Assembly (NCBI GenBank): GCA_013397695.1
Contig: VYZI01000240.1
Coordinates: 762,545 to 826,544, forward strand
Source of the DNA: Centropus unirufus
Lineage: Eukaryota > Chordata > Aves > Cuculiformes > Centropidae
Length of the DNA: 64,000 bases
Direction of reading: 5' to 3'
Shown here: positions 13,301 to 22,362 of the stretch, piece after piece
How the letters are laid out: the number at the start of each line of letters is the position of its first letter
Position numbering within the stretch: the first letter of the stretch is position 1
Notes under the pieces: model-generated
Told to the model about the DNA's origin: nothing
The model's input: the letters and a program-made list of their open reading frames with translations, nothing else
Databases searched by the model: none
Program-made: the position numbers and the translations under genes

Positions 13301-13608
13301 CCCAGCGAAATGAGTGCCCGAAACCGTACCCTGCAGCGCATCCCCCCGCAGCCCGGGCAGCGGCGGACTCTGCGCGCCCCACCGGGCGGGCAGGCTGCTG
13401 GGGTCACCTCCCCCCAAAACCCACGAATATTGCAGGGCTGGCCGTGCAGGTTATGAAAAGGATGCTCCTCACCTTTGCAAGCAGGGATCGAGGAGGCGAG
13501 GAGGAGGAGGAGGAGGAGGAGGAGCAGGGACCCCGCGCCGTGCCCCGCCGCCCTGGGGCTGCGCGGAGGGGAGGCGATCGGGGGCTGCTGCTGGCAGAGG
13601 CTGCCCAT
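1357..13608 (-). CDS. NMU: Neuromedin U preprohormone, complete coding region in nine exons
   Basis: Joining exons 13608-13473, 10312-10254, 6596-6549, 6450-6391, 5855-5826, 5719-5669, 3699-3625, 2557-2504 and 1392-1357 gives 549 nt, 182 residues plus TAA, with no frame break and GT-AG at every intron. Human NMU has 174 residues and aligns along its length. Seen: a ten-Leu signal peptide core (residues 28-37); conserved blocks TDSQPQ, ALEELCF and DEKDNTKR; Lys-Arg at 110-111 and 148-149; mature peptide 150-174 (25 residues, as in human NMU-25) ending GYFFYRPRN; Gly175 as amide donor; Lys-Arg 176-177. Known for the family: the amidated peptide acts on NMUR1 and NMUR2 in gut smooth muscle contraction, feeding, stress and circadian control. 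Odd: the residue before RPRN is Tyr instead of the usual Phe. Neuromedin S is excluded by the propeptide match and by the EXOC1L neighbour. Confidence 0.96.
1393..2503 (-). other. NMU intron 8
   Basis: 1,111 nt, AT-rich, with a low-complexity A/T run near 2385-2465. No other feature seen. Confidence 0.9.
2504..2557 (-). CDS. NMU: NMU coding exon 8: body of the active peptide
   Basis: 54 nt, phase 0 at both ends, acceptor TATTTTTCAG and donor GTATGG. Encodes EELRGPGGIQSRGYFFYR (residues 154-171), aligned to human EEFQSPFASQSRGYFLFR. SRGYF is conserved, and the single Arg165 before Gly could allow a short nine-residue form, as known in some species. The open frame also runs upstream through the acceptor into intron 7, which could mislead gene finders into a longer exon. 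Confidence 0.96.
2558..3624 (-). other. NMU intron 7
   Basis: 1,067 nt. An open frame reads from exon 8 back into its 3' part; I read this as chance because the acceptor at 2558-2560 fits the human junction exactly. No repeat recognised. Confidence 0.9.
3625..3699 (-). CDS. NMU: NMU coding exon 7: end of NURP-like peptide and start of NMU-25
   Basis: 75 nt, phase 0 at both ends, acceptor TCCTCTCAG and donor GTATGT. Encodes residues 129-153, with HPLLQLVPQLNERRLKRYKAD (human HPLLQLVPHLHERRMKRFRVD, shown in part). ArgArg 145-146 and LysArg 148-149 would yield peptides 112-144 (33 residues) or 112-147 (36 residues), the same sizes as the mammalian NURP33 and NURP36. The last four residues, YKAD, begin the mature neuromedin U. 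Confidence 0.95.
3700..5668 (-). other. NMU intron 6
   Basis: 1,969 nt of AT-rich sequence. A plausible but unsupported exon-like frame near 3930-4010 is not needed by the gene model and its phase does not fit. Confidence 0.85.
5669..5719 (-). CDS. NMU: NMU coding exon 6: start of NURP-like peptide
   Basis: 51 nt, phase 0 at both ends, acceptor TTTGAACAG and donor GTAAGTG. Encodes FLFHYSKTHDSGNSEIM (residues 112-128); the first eight residues match human FLFHYSKT. The second half is diverged. Only 106 nt of intron 5 lie between this exon and exon 5. Confidence 0.95.
5826..5855 (-). CDS. NMU: NMU coding exon 5 (30-nt microexon)
   Basis: 30 nt, phase 0 at both ends, acceptor ATTCCTACAG and donor GTAAGAT. 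Encodes GLDEKDNTKR (residues 102-111); the last eight residues are identical to human DEKDNTKR. It ends with the first dibasic site, Lys110-Arg111, which frees the N terminus of the NURP-like peptide. Confidence 0.96.
5856..6390 (-). other. NMU intron 4
   Basis: 535 nt. The open frame continues from exon 4 into this intron as far as 6142, but the GTAAAGC donor and the match of exon 5 to human place the boundary at 6391. Nothing else seen. Confidence 0.9.
6391..6450 (-). CDS. NMU: NMU coding exon 4
   Basis: 60 nt, phase 0 at both ends, acceptor TTTGCATTAG and donor GTAAAGC. Encodes residues 82-101, including ALEELCFLVMGFLQKPQ; human has ALEELCFMIMGMLPKPQ. This is the best conserved block of the propeptide. 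Intron 3, separating it from exon 3, is only 98 nt. Confidence 0.97.
6549..6596 (-). CDS. NMU: NMU coding exon 3
   Basis: 48 nt, phase 0 at both ends, acceptor TTTTACAG and donor GTGAGTC. Encodes IDSACSAYQSTDSQPQ (residues 66-81), matching human IDDTCSSFLSIDSQPQ, with the Cys and the DSQPQ block conserved. Skipping it would keep the frame. Confidence 0.96.
7410..7640 (-). mobile_element. Old CR1-like LINE fragment (minus orientation)
   Basis: On the minus strand the stretch around 7590-7500 reads like the 3' part of the ancient CR1 group shared with turtles and crocodiles: ATGTTATGGATGCTAAAAGT followed by a TTCAGAGAGAGATTGG.GAATTCA pattern. Identified by memory of that consensus; heavily diverged and boundaries approximate. 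Confidence 0.45.
8842..8881 (+). mobile_element. CR1 3'-end remnant
   Basis: GGTCTTTTCCAACCTGGTGA followed by two degenerate copies of the 8-bp ATTCTATG tail typical of CR1 3' ends. Only the last 40 bases remain. Confidence 0.6.
9724..9729. promoter_or_regulatory. CACGTG E-box in NMU intron 2
   Basis: Perfect palindromic E-box. Binding is not shown by sequence alone. Confidence 0.35.
10254..10312 (-). CDS. NMU: NMU coding exon 2: start of propeptide
   Basis: 59 nt, phase 1 in and phase 0 out, between TACTTCCAG and GTAAGC. It completes Gly46 and encodes APMPSQALEAGQDLQLWKE, matching the human stretch that begins APILPQ and ends LQLWNE. Too short to appear as an open frame; found from the splice sites and the similarity. 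Its upstream polypyrimidine tract is weak, and short tandem repeats lie in the branch-point zone at 10328-10357. Confidence 0.93.
10328..10357. repeat. Three 9-bp tandem repeats upstream of NMU exon 2
   Basis: ATGCTTAAC occurs at 10328-10336, 10338-10346 and 10349-10357 with spacers of one and two bases. In the minus-strand transcript this is GTTAAGCAT three times, 16-45 nt upstream of the exon 2 acceptor. Confidence 0.9.
10356..10381. repeat. 26-bp direct repeat, copy 1
   Basis: Identical over 26 bases to 12024-12049 in the same intron; flanks differ immediately on both sides. Confidence 0.95.
10808..10813. promoter_or_regulatory. CACGTG E-box in NMU intron 1
   Basis: Perfect palindromic E-box. 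Binding is not shown by sequence alone. Confidence 0.35.
12024..12049. repeat. 26-bp direct repeat, copy 2
   Basis: Exact second copy of 10356-10381, 1,668 bp away and in the same orientation. Confidence 0.95.
13473..13608 (-). CDS. NMU: NMU coding exon 1: signal peptide
   Basis: Residues 1-45 plus the first base of codon 46. The ATG at 13608-13606 lies in a good Kozak context (G at -3, G at +4) and is the first ATG in this frame; the open frame continues upstream only with non-ATG codons. A Pro/Ala/Arg-rich n-region of 27 residues precedes ten leucines (one CTG and nine CTC), then ASSIPACK. Signal cleavage is probably near the exon junction, as in human NMU where the propeptide begins AP. 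The exon ends in phase 1 at TGCAAAG followed by GTGAGG. The leucine core is encoded by a trinucleotide microsatellite. Confidence 0.93.
13501..13529 (-). repeat. GAG/CTC trinucleotide microsatellite inside NMU exon 1
   Basis: Nearly pure GAG repeats on the plus strand, read as nine consecutive CTC Leu codons on the minus strand, forming the hydrophobic core of the signal peptide. Such tracts often vary in length. Confidence 0.9.
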
Positions 13609-13660
13609 GCCCGCCGCGTCTTCCGCGCTGCCTCCCTGCCAGCCGCTCCTCCGGGCAAAG

Positions 13661-13667
13661 TTTTTAA
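13661..13667 (-). promoter_or_regulatory. TATA-like element of NMU
   Basis: TTAAAAA on the minus strand in an otherwise GC-rich stretch, between the E-box/AP-1 cluster and the ATG. A non-canonical TATA box; the only AT-rich element at a suitable distance. Confidence 0.45.
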
Positions 13668-13677
13668 GCGGCCGTGA

Positions 13678-13683
13678 CACGTG
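13678..13683. promoter_or_regulatory. Proximal CACGTG E-box of NMU
   Basis: Perfect E-box about 70 bp upstream of the start codon, in the context TGACACGTGGAC. It belongs to a cluster of four within 1.4 kb and is a candidate site for CLOCK:BMAL1, USF or MYC-type factors. Confidence 0.5.
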
Positions 13684-13697
13684 GACGAGCCCCAGGC

Positions 13698-13704
13698 TGA
13701 GTCA
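13698..13704. promoter_or_regulatory. AP-1 consensus TGAGTCA
   Basis: Perfect AP-1 (FOS/JUN) site immediately followed by a GC box at 13705-13711, about 90 bp upstream of the NMU ATG. Confidence 0.5.
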
Positions 13705-14035
13705 GGGCGGGCGCCAGAGCCGCCCTGCCCGCTCGGCACCGCGCGGCCCCGCGCCAGGTGACGGCCGGGACCCGCTCCCGCTTGGCAGCGCGGGCAGGGG
13801 GGAAGGCTCCAGCCCTTTTACTTACGCCCCTCATTAGGGAAACACCGGGAGCAGCTGCGGTGGCGGGAGTCCTTGTGCTCCACGGGTCGGAGGGATGGCA
13901 TGGGGTGGCCAAGGGGAGCGTTGAGACACTGTGGGGTCCCGGTGTGACAGAGTGAAGAGGCGTGATGTAAAGTGGGGAAATCCCGCACGGATTTGTCCCC
14001 AGCTAGACGAACCTAGGAGATAAAAGTCAAGCGTG

Positions 14036-14041
14036 CACGTG
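14036..14041. promoter_or_regulatory. CACGTG E-box upstream of NMU
   Basis: Second perfect E-box of the upstream cluster, within the edge of the CpG island. Confidence 0.4.
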
Positions 14042-14377
14042 GGAGAGGATGGTGGTGGCTGGGTTGTGGGGATCTGAGGCTGTGCACCCACCTACCCCAG
14101 GAGCCACCTCTGGGCTTTCTGAAGGACCCCTGATGCAGAGGTGTGAGTGATTCCTTGCATTCTCCATGCCTTAAATACACACAAAATCCCACACCACGGA
14201 ACAGACTTTAGTAATACGGCAATATCTCATGACCAAAACCCTGATATTGTGATTAGCAAGGCTTTTTACTTAACATGCACCCGCACACCTCATTCCCAGG
14301 TTTATTTATGCCTGCAGATAGCCAAAGCAACTACACCGTAAGATACGCAAAAGCACACGACCTCAAATTTATAAAGG

Positions 14378-14383
14378 CACGTG
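14378..14383. promoter_or_regulatory. CACGTG E-box upstream of NMU
   Basis: Third perfect E-box of the cluster, about 110 bp from the hexanucleotide repeat. Confidence 0.4.
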
Positions 14384-14495
14384 GGCAACTTAGTCCAGCC
14401 ATCCCCAAAACACAGCAAGCCTCAGCTTCCCAGAGAGAAGACCTGGAGACTGCAGGTACCCAAGTCACCAGATCAAGCTGGCTACCAGCAGGACG

Positions 14496-14559
14496 CTGGG
14501 ACTGGGACTGGGACTGGGACTGGGACTGGGACTGGGACTGGGACTGGGACTGGGACTGG
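14496..14559 (+). repeat. (CTGGGA)n hexanucleotide microsatellite, G-quadruplex type
   Basis: About 10.7 uninterrupted copies of a 6-bp unit. The plus strand carries eleven G-runs (the first ten are GGG) with 3-nt ACT loops, which fits the classic intramolecular G-quadruplex rule several times over. It makes open frames on both strands that are not genes. Confidence 0.97.
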
Positions 14560-15057
14560 TGCTGACCTGCTTGCTCCACATGCCCAGCCTAGAAGCAGGT
14601 CTGGCTTTCTTCAAAGACACGTATCTGACTGTCTCTGCTCCCTCAGAATTTGCTCTAGGATTAATGATCCTGCCCAGCTGAGGTGCAGCTCCAACACTGA
14701 GATAATACAGGGAGCACTTCAGGGCAGCAGCTCCCAGTTCATAGCAAGTCCTTGTGATTTGTTTCTCCTTGTTTTTCATTCACTCTTATTTTCTTGCTTG
14801 GTTTGTCTTTTCGGACTTCCAAATGAAATTCTAGAACATGTTCCAGCAATGGGACAGTTGGACATTGGAATTTGTTCTTATCCAAAACAACACGCAGCTC
14901 TGTTTGACCATTTCAGTGCTTTGCGACTGGGAGGTGAATGGTGGGAGGTGGAGCAAAGATGCTTGACAAGAGCAAAAGCTGTTACTGTGAAACAATAGAT
15001 AGCTTCAATTTCTAATCATAGCATTGCTGTCTTCTCTTTCCCCTTATCCTTATCAGT

Positions 15058-15063
15058 CACGTG
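15058..15063. promoter_or_regulatory. CACGTG E-box upstream of NMU
   Basis: Fourth perfect E-box of the cluster, about 1.45 kb upstream of the NMU ATG. Confidence 0.35.
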
Positions 15064-15667
15064 TGCTACAAATTGTGCTCTGCCATGGTGAACACTTTGA
15101 CAAGTCACCAAAATTTTGAAAGCTTTGCCAAGCAGCACGCTAGGATGCCATACAAGTCTCATAGTAACAGAAGCATCGTCTTCTCCAGCAGACTTGGCAG
15201 CAAATCTTCCCTTAATATGAGTGGGGACACAGTTAATTCTTGTGTGAACGGAAAGGCAGAACATAAATTAAAGCTTGTATTTTGTATGTCTTATTGTATT
15301 TATAGCTACGTAATAAAAAGAGTTGTTTTAAAACCATTTGAATCGACAAATTGTGTTTGGTTCTGGTTTCTGTTAAGAAAAGCAGAAGACATTTATTTAG
15401 AAGACATTATCATAAATGGGAAGCCATCAGTGCTGAAAGGTATCTTCCTAATCCATCTTGATTCAAGTACGTGAAGCAGTGCCCTAAGCCTTGGCCTCAG
15501 GAAGGATTACATTTGTTATGCATTTTAATTAATATGTTCTTGTTCAATAATTAATCGGTTGTGAAATAAAATGCATTATTTTATAATTAAATACCTGTAA
15601 ACTCTTTACCCATTCAATGGTGCAGAGCGTTTCAAGGACAGTGACAAAAAAGATACATCTTTAAATA

Positions 15668-15694
15668 AAATTTCTTTTCAATTGAAAGAAATTT
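15668..15694. repeat. Inverted repeat
   Basis: AAATTTCTTT at 15668-15677 and its exact complement AAAGAAATTT at 15685-15694, with a 7-nt loop. AT-rich and probably without function. Confidence 0.8.
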
Positions 15695-18600
15695 GATTAG
15701 CTCAGAAATTGCATTTTTGGGATACCTGTTTTAATACAGCAGGCTGAAAATTTTGCTGAGTCAACTTGTACAAGTACATATTAACAGCAGTTTTGGAGAT
15801 GTTGAGAAAAATTTCCAGATGGAGAATTTCTGATCTTCCATTTACTAGAAAAAAAAATGAAACAAAAAACATTTAATACTTCTCTCTATGCTTGAATTTC
15901 TATTGCCCTGTAATCTTTCATCTGCAAAAGCTGTAATCATTAAGCATATGATTCTATTTGTGCTCTCAGTTACGTTTTCGGAATCTTAGTAGGCTACAGT
16001 CTTCCAGTGCTTCCAAGCCAGTGTGAATTGAATTTGATTTTAGACTATGCCTTTTTTACTAAGGGCATCAGTGTTATTTTGGTTTTCCTGGTATATAGGT
16101 AAGGTAAACCAATTTGGGCATAACTGTAATCCTCCTGACCATATACTAGGAAAAAAAATTTAACTTATAAGAAAAATGTATATTGGCATTAAGCCCAAAT
16201 TCGATTTTATACCAAAAGAGTGTTTTTACTAACATCTGAACAAATTTTGACAAAGTCAGCTCTCCAAGCTTGAATCTCAGTTCATAGGAGGTTAACAGAG
16301 CTTATGATGGTCACCATTATGCAAGGAACACAATGAAGTGCAAGTGAGGAGAAAAAAAACATCTTTCTCTATTGTATCTGGTTTTGTTTAATTGCTTGAT
16401 GAAATTAATGTTGCACTATTGCAGGAATAAAGCACATCCTCATTAAGAGAATAGCTTGGAGGATGTTTGGGATGCTGTAATTAGCTGGTTTGAAATATTT
16501 ATATTCTTCCTAATGCTGCTTGAATAAATGTTAATTATGGCTAGTGGAAAGGAAGTCTAACAGCTGAGTATGAGAAACCATCATCTTTTCTGTCTTCAGC
16601 AAACACAAGGTCAGGAGGTACGTCACTGGATCCACTCACTTACTGCGTACAAGCACACACAGACTGTGAAGAGGTCAATGCATGCTGTTTTTTATGACTT
16701 TGATTAAATAAAAATTTTGATAAATCATTCCAGCTGCATCTGAAGTTAAGCATTGTGATAGTTTTTATCACCAAAATATTCCAAACTTACTGGCAAGTGC
16801 TTGAGCTGGGTCAGTGTGGGCAAGCGTACTGATGTCTCTCACAACTTCAAATGGGTCCATTAATATGTTTCTTCCTTCTGTACAGTGAACAAGCTGTCTA
16901 CATGTATTTTTTTCTTACTTGTTTATGCTCTAGGAAATTAAACTTTGTGGAAGCAAGTCTCAATAACTGATTAATGCCTGCTCAGATACTGGACTTCTTC
17001 AAGGTATTCTCTTCATACATTACTGACTAATGATGCACAGGAAGTTCATATAAGAACAGAAGAAAAGTCATCAGAGACCCAATTTAAGAAACAGCATGTC
17101 TGAATGGACTTTTATTACAGTGTTGACAACGTAAAATGATATCCACTCAGTAGAAACCTTTAGGGACATCTCCCTACAAATTGGAAGTAAACAACAACAA
17201 AACACACCGTATCAGGCATCATAAACCCTTTATTTTCTCAGAATATTATTTTCTTATTTTATCCAAGATAACGCCTCAACTCTTCCTTTATGAATAAGTA
17301 AAATTTAAATTACCTTAGAAGCCTCTAATGAACTAGCAAAGGGAACTCATCTAAACTACTAGAAATGAGCGCAGATACCCAAGTCCCTGGGCTGCCACAC
17401 CACTAGGAAACAGTGATGGAACTGTTTGCAGCAAATGTTCAGGGCTCTCTTCAAAAGTCTTGCACTGAAATCTGTTGGCTGGGTTTGGAATAATAGTTGG
17501 AACTTTATATTCTTAGATCTGTGGTAAAGTCAATTATTCTGGTACAGAAATAAATAGATTTTCACATGAGTACTAACAAGATTTAAGAAAAGTGGGTATT
17601 GTTAACTTTATGCCTTGCCAAAAAGAAACAAGGTCAATAACAGGCAGATGGAAAAAGAAATTCATTTGGAGACATTTTTTACTTTCAGAGACAACTCATA
17701 TGAACAACTGAGAGTAAAAGTATAAAAAATGGCTTACTTGTTTATTTTATGTGAACATAAGACAGCTGTATGTATGTGTATATAATACAGAGATAAACAA
17801 ATACAATTAAATCCTTTAATAGACCTTTCATACTCTCATACCTTTGATTATTTTCTTCTAATTCAAGAAGGTTAACAAAAGCCTATCCAGCTTAAATACA
17901 CTCTACAAACACAGTAGAAAAATTTGCATTTATGTTATGATTTCCTGTCCTACACATCGAACAAAATGAGAGTTGTGTATACATTTCTGGTAGAGAATAC
18001 CCACCTGCTCACAGAAGTCACAGTATAGAAGAGGAACAATGTCAGTAAGGCACCATCCCGTTTGCAGTTCCATTTTCTGGTTGTTGCGCAGATTTGTCAC
18101 AGGGGCACAATTGCCATCAGAAAGCATATGTGTGGGCAAGGAAGAGTGATGTAATGCATCAGATTCCAGCTTTTCCGGCCATCTCTATTAGTTTGCCAGG
18201 CTGAGTCCATTTCAGCAAGATGTTGCCTGCCACAGGCTTTACTTTTCAGATGTGGTACCAGCTCACAAAAATCACATCTGGCTCTGCTCCACCAATAGAT
18301 ATTGCACACATTCTGTACTCAGCTAACCCTTATTTCTATTTAAATAAATGAGAGAAGGCGCTATGGGTTGGTTTCTTGCCAACTGAACCCAGGACGGCCA
18401 GAAGCAGCGGGCAAGGCTCACAGTGGGTTGATCAAGGCTGAAGGCAGTGATCTTCCCGCTAGAGGTCTGTCCAAGCAGAGGACTGAATTTGAGGTTATAA
18501 AAAGCACCATGCTATCACCTAAGAATCAAGACCTGCTATCTGGCAAAGCTAAGGAATAAGGAAAAAAAAAATAGACAAACATTTTAACAGGTTAAAAGTT

Positions 18601-20738
18601 ACAAAAATGGAAGCAAGGAGAAAGGTGTGGTTTTTTCTGTTTTCTTTAGGTACAGTTAGAAATTTAGGACAAAGAAGTCTTAGCTGCCAGGAAGAGCATA
18701 CTGGTGTCATATTCGTCAGGGAAAAAATCTATCCAATCTGCATTAATGAGATTTTCTTTCCTAAATTCTTGTGCTTTTATATTGCTGTCTTCTTAGCTGA
18801 CGGAAGTCCTCAAATACACACACAATCTATGTAAAAGATAGTTTTAGTGGTGACATGAGATTCGTAAAAAGTTATTATTTGTTTCTGTTGGCAAATATCA
18901 GAAGACTGCAGAAAGCAGGGATGTCAAAATGTCTCCAATCAAACTATGATGCTAGTGGCTCCAAGACAAAATAAGAAGTTAATTCTATCAGACATGCTTA
19001 AAAATACAAGCTGTTTTTCTTTTTACATGGGCTAGAAGCTGACAGGAACTTATCAAAAGAAAAACTATCGGTTTAAAATGCCGCAATGAAAAGGGAAGCA
19101 GGCTACAACGCGATATAAAGTAATATGTGATAGGCTATAGTATATATTAGGTCAAATTGTTTCTCTTCTTGAGAAGACATATTGAAATATAAAATATTTA
19201 TCAAATATTACTATACAGCAGACAGTGTAGAGGTTAAAAGAGCTAGAGCACACTTCTCTGTCCAGGAGATAGTTCACCATTTCTGCTTATATTGGCACAA
19301 AGGGAAAATAATATAGTATAGTTTAAAACTCGCCTTGGGATGAACAGTTCTGTACAATAACACAATACCACAGCCTTTCCCAGGTGAAAAGTGAATGTAA
19401 AGCACTGCTAAATCAAGATAGAAACACTATGTGATTTTTCTACAGTAAGAAAAGAGGGACAGCAATCAACTTTTTGAATTGGGCTCAAATCTACTTTACA
19501 ACTAATGTACTGTGGTTTTCAATTCCGCAGATAGCAGCATTAAAAAGTAGCTACTTTTGCGATGAAAGTCCTCAATGTTGCTTCCCTGAGTAACAAACAT
19601 CCACAAAAAGGCCTTAAAAATTTCAGCCAGCAAAGCTGAACCTCTCATATGCAGTCTGAAATCTGGTTTTACTCACTAAGGAACGGAAGATCTCTTTACA
19701 ACAATTTTTGACACAACATTTCACAAGGTTGAAACAAAGCAAAGTTTGCCTGAGTTTAAGTCACCACATAAATTAAACAGGATGCTTGAAAACAGAGGTT
19801 CAGATATTAACAGCACTCGGTGACACACAATCAGGTTTCTTTTGTCCTTTCTGGGCAGCCTTGTAATGACACAGAGAACATGGGTGGCCATCAGCCCCAT
19901 CAGAGTGACCATGAGTCGAGGCTTCTAAGCTTTGCTTTTACAGCACTCGTTTTCACTTGTGGCAGATTTTTACTTACAGATCAGCTGAATCTCATTACTT
20001 CGAGGAGTCATGCTTCAGGAAGGGAAAACCTGGAAATGCCATGACCTTTCAATGACAAGGGAAAATGTCACCAAAGAAAAGGCAATAGGAGTGAAAGGAA
20101 GAGTCTGAGGATCGCAATTAATGAAAATAGATTTATTTCATCATAATATAGTTGTAGCCTTTTTAATGGAAATGCAATTTCCACCTGGATAGTTAAATTT
20201 CTAAGAAGACAGACACAGAATAGGTTCACCATTTTATCAGCCAGTCAGTCCGTGATAGAAGAGCATCTACTGCTCTGTTACTCTGGTTTGACACAGATGA
20301 AGCAATGAAATAATGGAGCTACACTAACTTTAAACAGATACAACAGCTGATAAGGCCATATCAAAAAGGAGGACTCCAAATTAATATGTTGTGTTCTGGA
20401 AATATTTATTTCAAAGCTACTGCTTCAGTGTATGTCAGGGTCGGAGAGCAAACATTTCACTAAACATTTCACCAGACGTACATGACCTGACACTTAGAAA
20501 GTCTTCATGATCAAATAGGCTTAATTCCACTTACTGTGGATGACTCAAAATCTTTTTTCCCTTTTTTAAAAAATGTATGTAATGATGACTGTCATAAAGC
20601 AACTGAAATATTTGCGTTATACCTGTGCAACTAGGATTGCGGTTTTACAATACAGCCATTCTTTGATAATAAAGATTCCTTGCTTGGATTTTTTTTTTAT
20701 TCCTACCTTTTCGTCTAGTTTGCAGTCTCTTTGGGATT

Positions 20739-20756
20739 TATATATATATATATATA
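20739..20756. repeat. (TA)n microsatellite
   Basis: Nine TA units. Confidence 0.95.
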
Positions 20757-22009
20757 ACCAGCTATGTAAGATTCCTTTATATATCCCTAGCTAGAGGTTT
20801 CTGTAGCTGCAATCCATTAATCCATTTTCCATACATTGTGGGTAGTAGCTTTAAGATATCTCTGTAGCCTCTTTTTCTGTTTCAGTTTGCTGCATCCTAC
20901 AATCCTATAATGCATCCTATGACAGGCCTTACATAAAGACTTTCCCTATCTGAAGACAAACTTCATTTAGAAAAAAAGAACAGTCTTAGAAATAAGTGTA
21001 TCCAGGAATCTGAAAAAATCATGTTAGGTTTCTTAACAAGTTTATATAGCCTGTTCATCATCTGTAATTACTCATGAGCTGTTCTAAATCTGGCGATAAT
21101 TTAAAAGCACATCATTCTTCTTTTGCTACTGCAGACATGTGGGGCCATCACCTTACTTGTGCATCATCTCCATCCCACAAAAAAAGAACGTTTTAAAAAA
21201 TAATGCCCACAACCTTAACCAATCCTAAAAGTCAAGCATGAGTTGACATAGCTTCTCTGGGTACATTTAAGTCTTTGAAATGCCTTTTATAAGGGCTGCA
21301 ACCTCTGCCATTGTGGCTCTCTTTTTTGAAATCAGGACACTGCTAAACACTACGTTCAGTCCAAATCCAAGGAAATGGAGCATAATGTTATGCTCCAACC
21401 ATTTAAAAAACGAGATCCATAAGTTTATGCTTTGCACTAGGACTCTAAATTGATATTTTCAACTTCAATTGTATTTTTAGATATGTGTGTAATAATACCT
21501 GTGGGGAGAAAAAGTTGCAAATTGGGATAGGATGATGCAGACTGGTACTTCTTGTTAAAGAAGTGTGAATTTTTATTTCAGTCTAGAGATTGAAATAACC
21601 CCGTGCACTTACTACAGGCATAAAGCTATTTTCTTTCATATTCTCAATATAGTCCTAAGAAAAAAGTTCAGAGAGCTTTCAAAAAATAATGTGCCTGATG
21701 AGTTTCTCTATTGCTAATACCATAAAACCAAGATCTTTAAAAAAATCTGGGTTTTATACTGGCAGAAGAAATTATACATAGTGAGAGATGCAGCATCTCT
21801 GCAATTAGAAGAGTAAAGTTGTTGTTAAATAACCATTTGAGTTCAAAATCATGTATCCAGGAACTGCTGTCAAAGGCTGATGAAGTTGCAAGGTGAGACC
21901 CTCTTCCTCTCTCTGCTAAGAAATTAAATGCTTACTCTGGTCACCGGAACAAGACCAATGAACCCCAGCTCCAACTATGTGGCAGAGACTAGGCTGCTGC
22001 ACTGCTTCT

Positions 22010-22362
22010 CATAGAATGGTTTGGATTAGGAGGCACCTTAAAGATTATCCAGTTCTAATCCCCGCTGCCTTGAGCAGGGACACCTTTCACTGAATCAGGC
22101 TGCTCAAGGCCCCATCCAGCCTGGCCTTGAACATCTCCAAGGAGGGGGCATCGACAACTTCCCTGGGCGACCTGTACCAGTGTCTCACCACCCTCAGCAT
22201 GAACAGTTTCTTCATAATGCCTAGTCTAAATCTTCCCCTCCTCCAATTTAAAGGCATTCCTCCACATCCTATCACTACATGCCCTAATAAAAAGTCCCTC
22301 CCAGCTTTCTTGCAGGTTTCCTTTGAGTACTGGAAGGTTGCTAGGTTTCCCCTGAGCCTTGC
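22010..22362 (-). mobile_element. CR1 LINE 3' fragment, minus orientation
   Basis: On the minus strand this encodes the C terminus of CR1 ORF2, with blocks such as RRGRFRLGIMKKLF and VVDAPSLEMFKARLDGALSS, followed by the short CR1 3' UTR and a tail ending near 22010. It is 5'-truncated at about 22362, as most CR1 copies are. The coding frame is intact for 62 codons, suggesting moderate age. Confidence 0.95.

Larger units (their letters stand above)
10313..13472 (-). other. NMU intron 1
   Basis: 3,160 nt. It holds both copies of a 26-bp exact direct repeat, three 9-bp repeats next to the exon 2 acceptor, a CACGTG E-box at 10808-10813, a TTCA-type simple repeat near 12246-12281 and, next to exon 1, the GC-rich edge of the promoter island. 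Confidence 0.9.
13230..14100 (-). promoter_or_regulatory. NMU CpG island and promoter
   Basis: GC-rich, CpG-dense block covering the first coding exon and about 450 bp upstream, sharply different from the AT-rich surroundings. A TATA-like TTAAAAA (minus strand, 13667-13661) lies about 55 nt upstream of the ATG, which would place the start site near 13635 and give a very short 5' UTR. A GC box (GGGCGGG, 13705-13711), an AP-1 site and an E-box lie just upstream. The start site itself is inferred. Confidence 0.8.
15064..22009. other. Intergenic DNA without recognised gene
   Basis: AT-rich. A 129-codon frame from ATG 15085 to 15474 is the longest repeat-free frame here and resembles no family I know. 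A 10-bp inverted repeat with a 7-nt loop lies at 15668-15694, and a (TA)9 run at 20739-20756. Nothing else supported. Confidence 0.7.

Noticed and set aside
13219..13680. 153-codon frame read straight through NMU exon 1
   Set aside because: Its apparent first codon at 13680 is GTG, not ATG, and its second half is intron 1 after the GTGAGG donor. Only 13473-13608 is coding.
13314..13837. Several 60-120-codon frames on the plus strand in the CpG island
   Set aside because: GC-rich shadow frames opposite NMU exon 1 and its promoter; no stops because of base composition.
14381..14998. 205-codon frame, the longest in the window, containing a Gly-Thr repeat
   Set aside because: It is kept open by the (CTGGGA)n microsatellite, lacks a proper ATG at its start, and both strands are open through the repeat. 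No domain recognised.
15085..15474. 129-codon frame starting at an ATG in a perfect Kozak context
   Set aside because: No similarity I can recognise, no splice or promoter context, and Cys/Ser/Phe-rich composition typical of chance AT-rich frames. RNA-seq or dN/dS across birds would decide.
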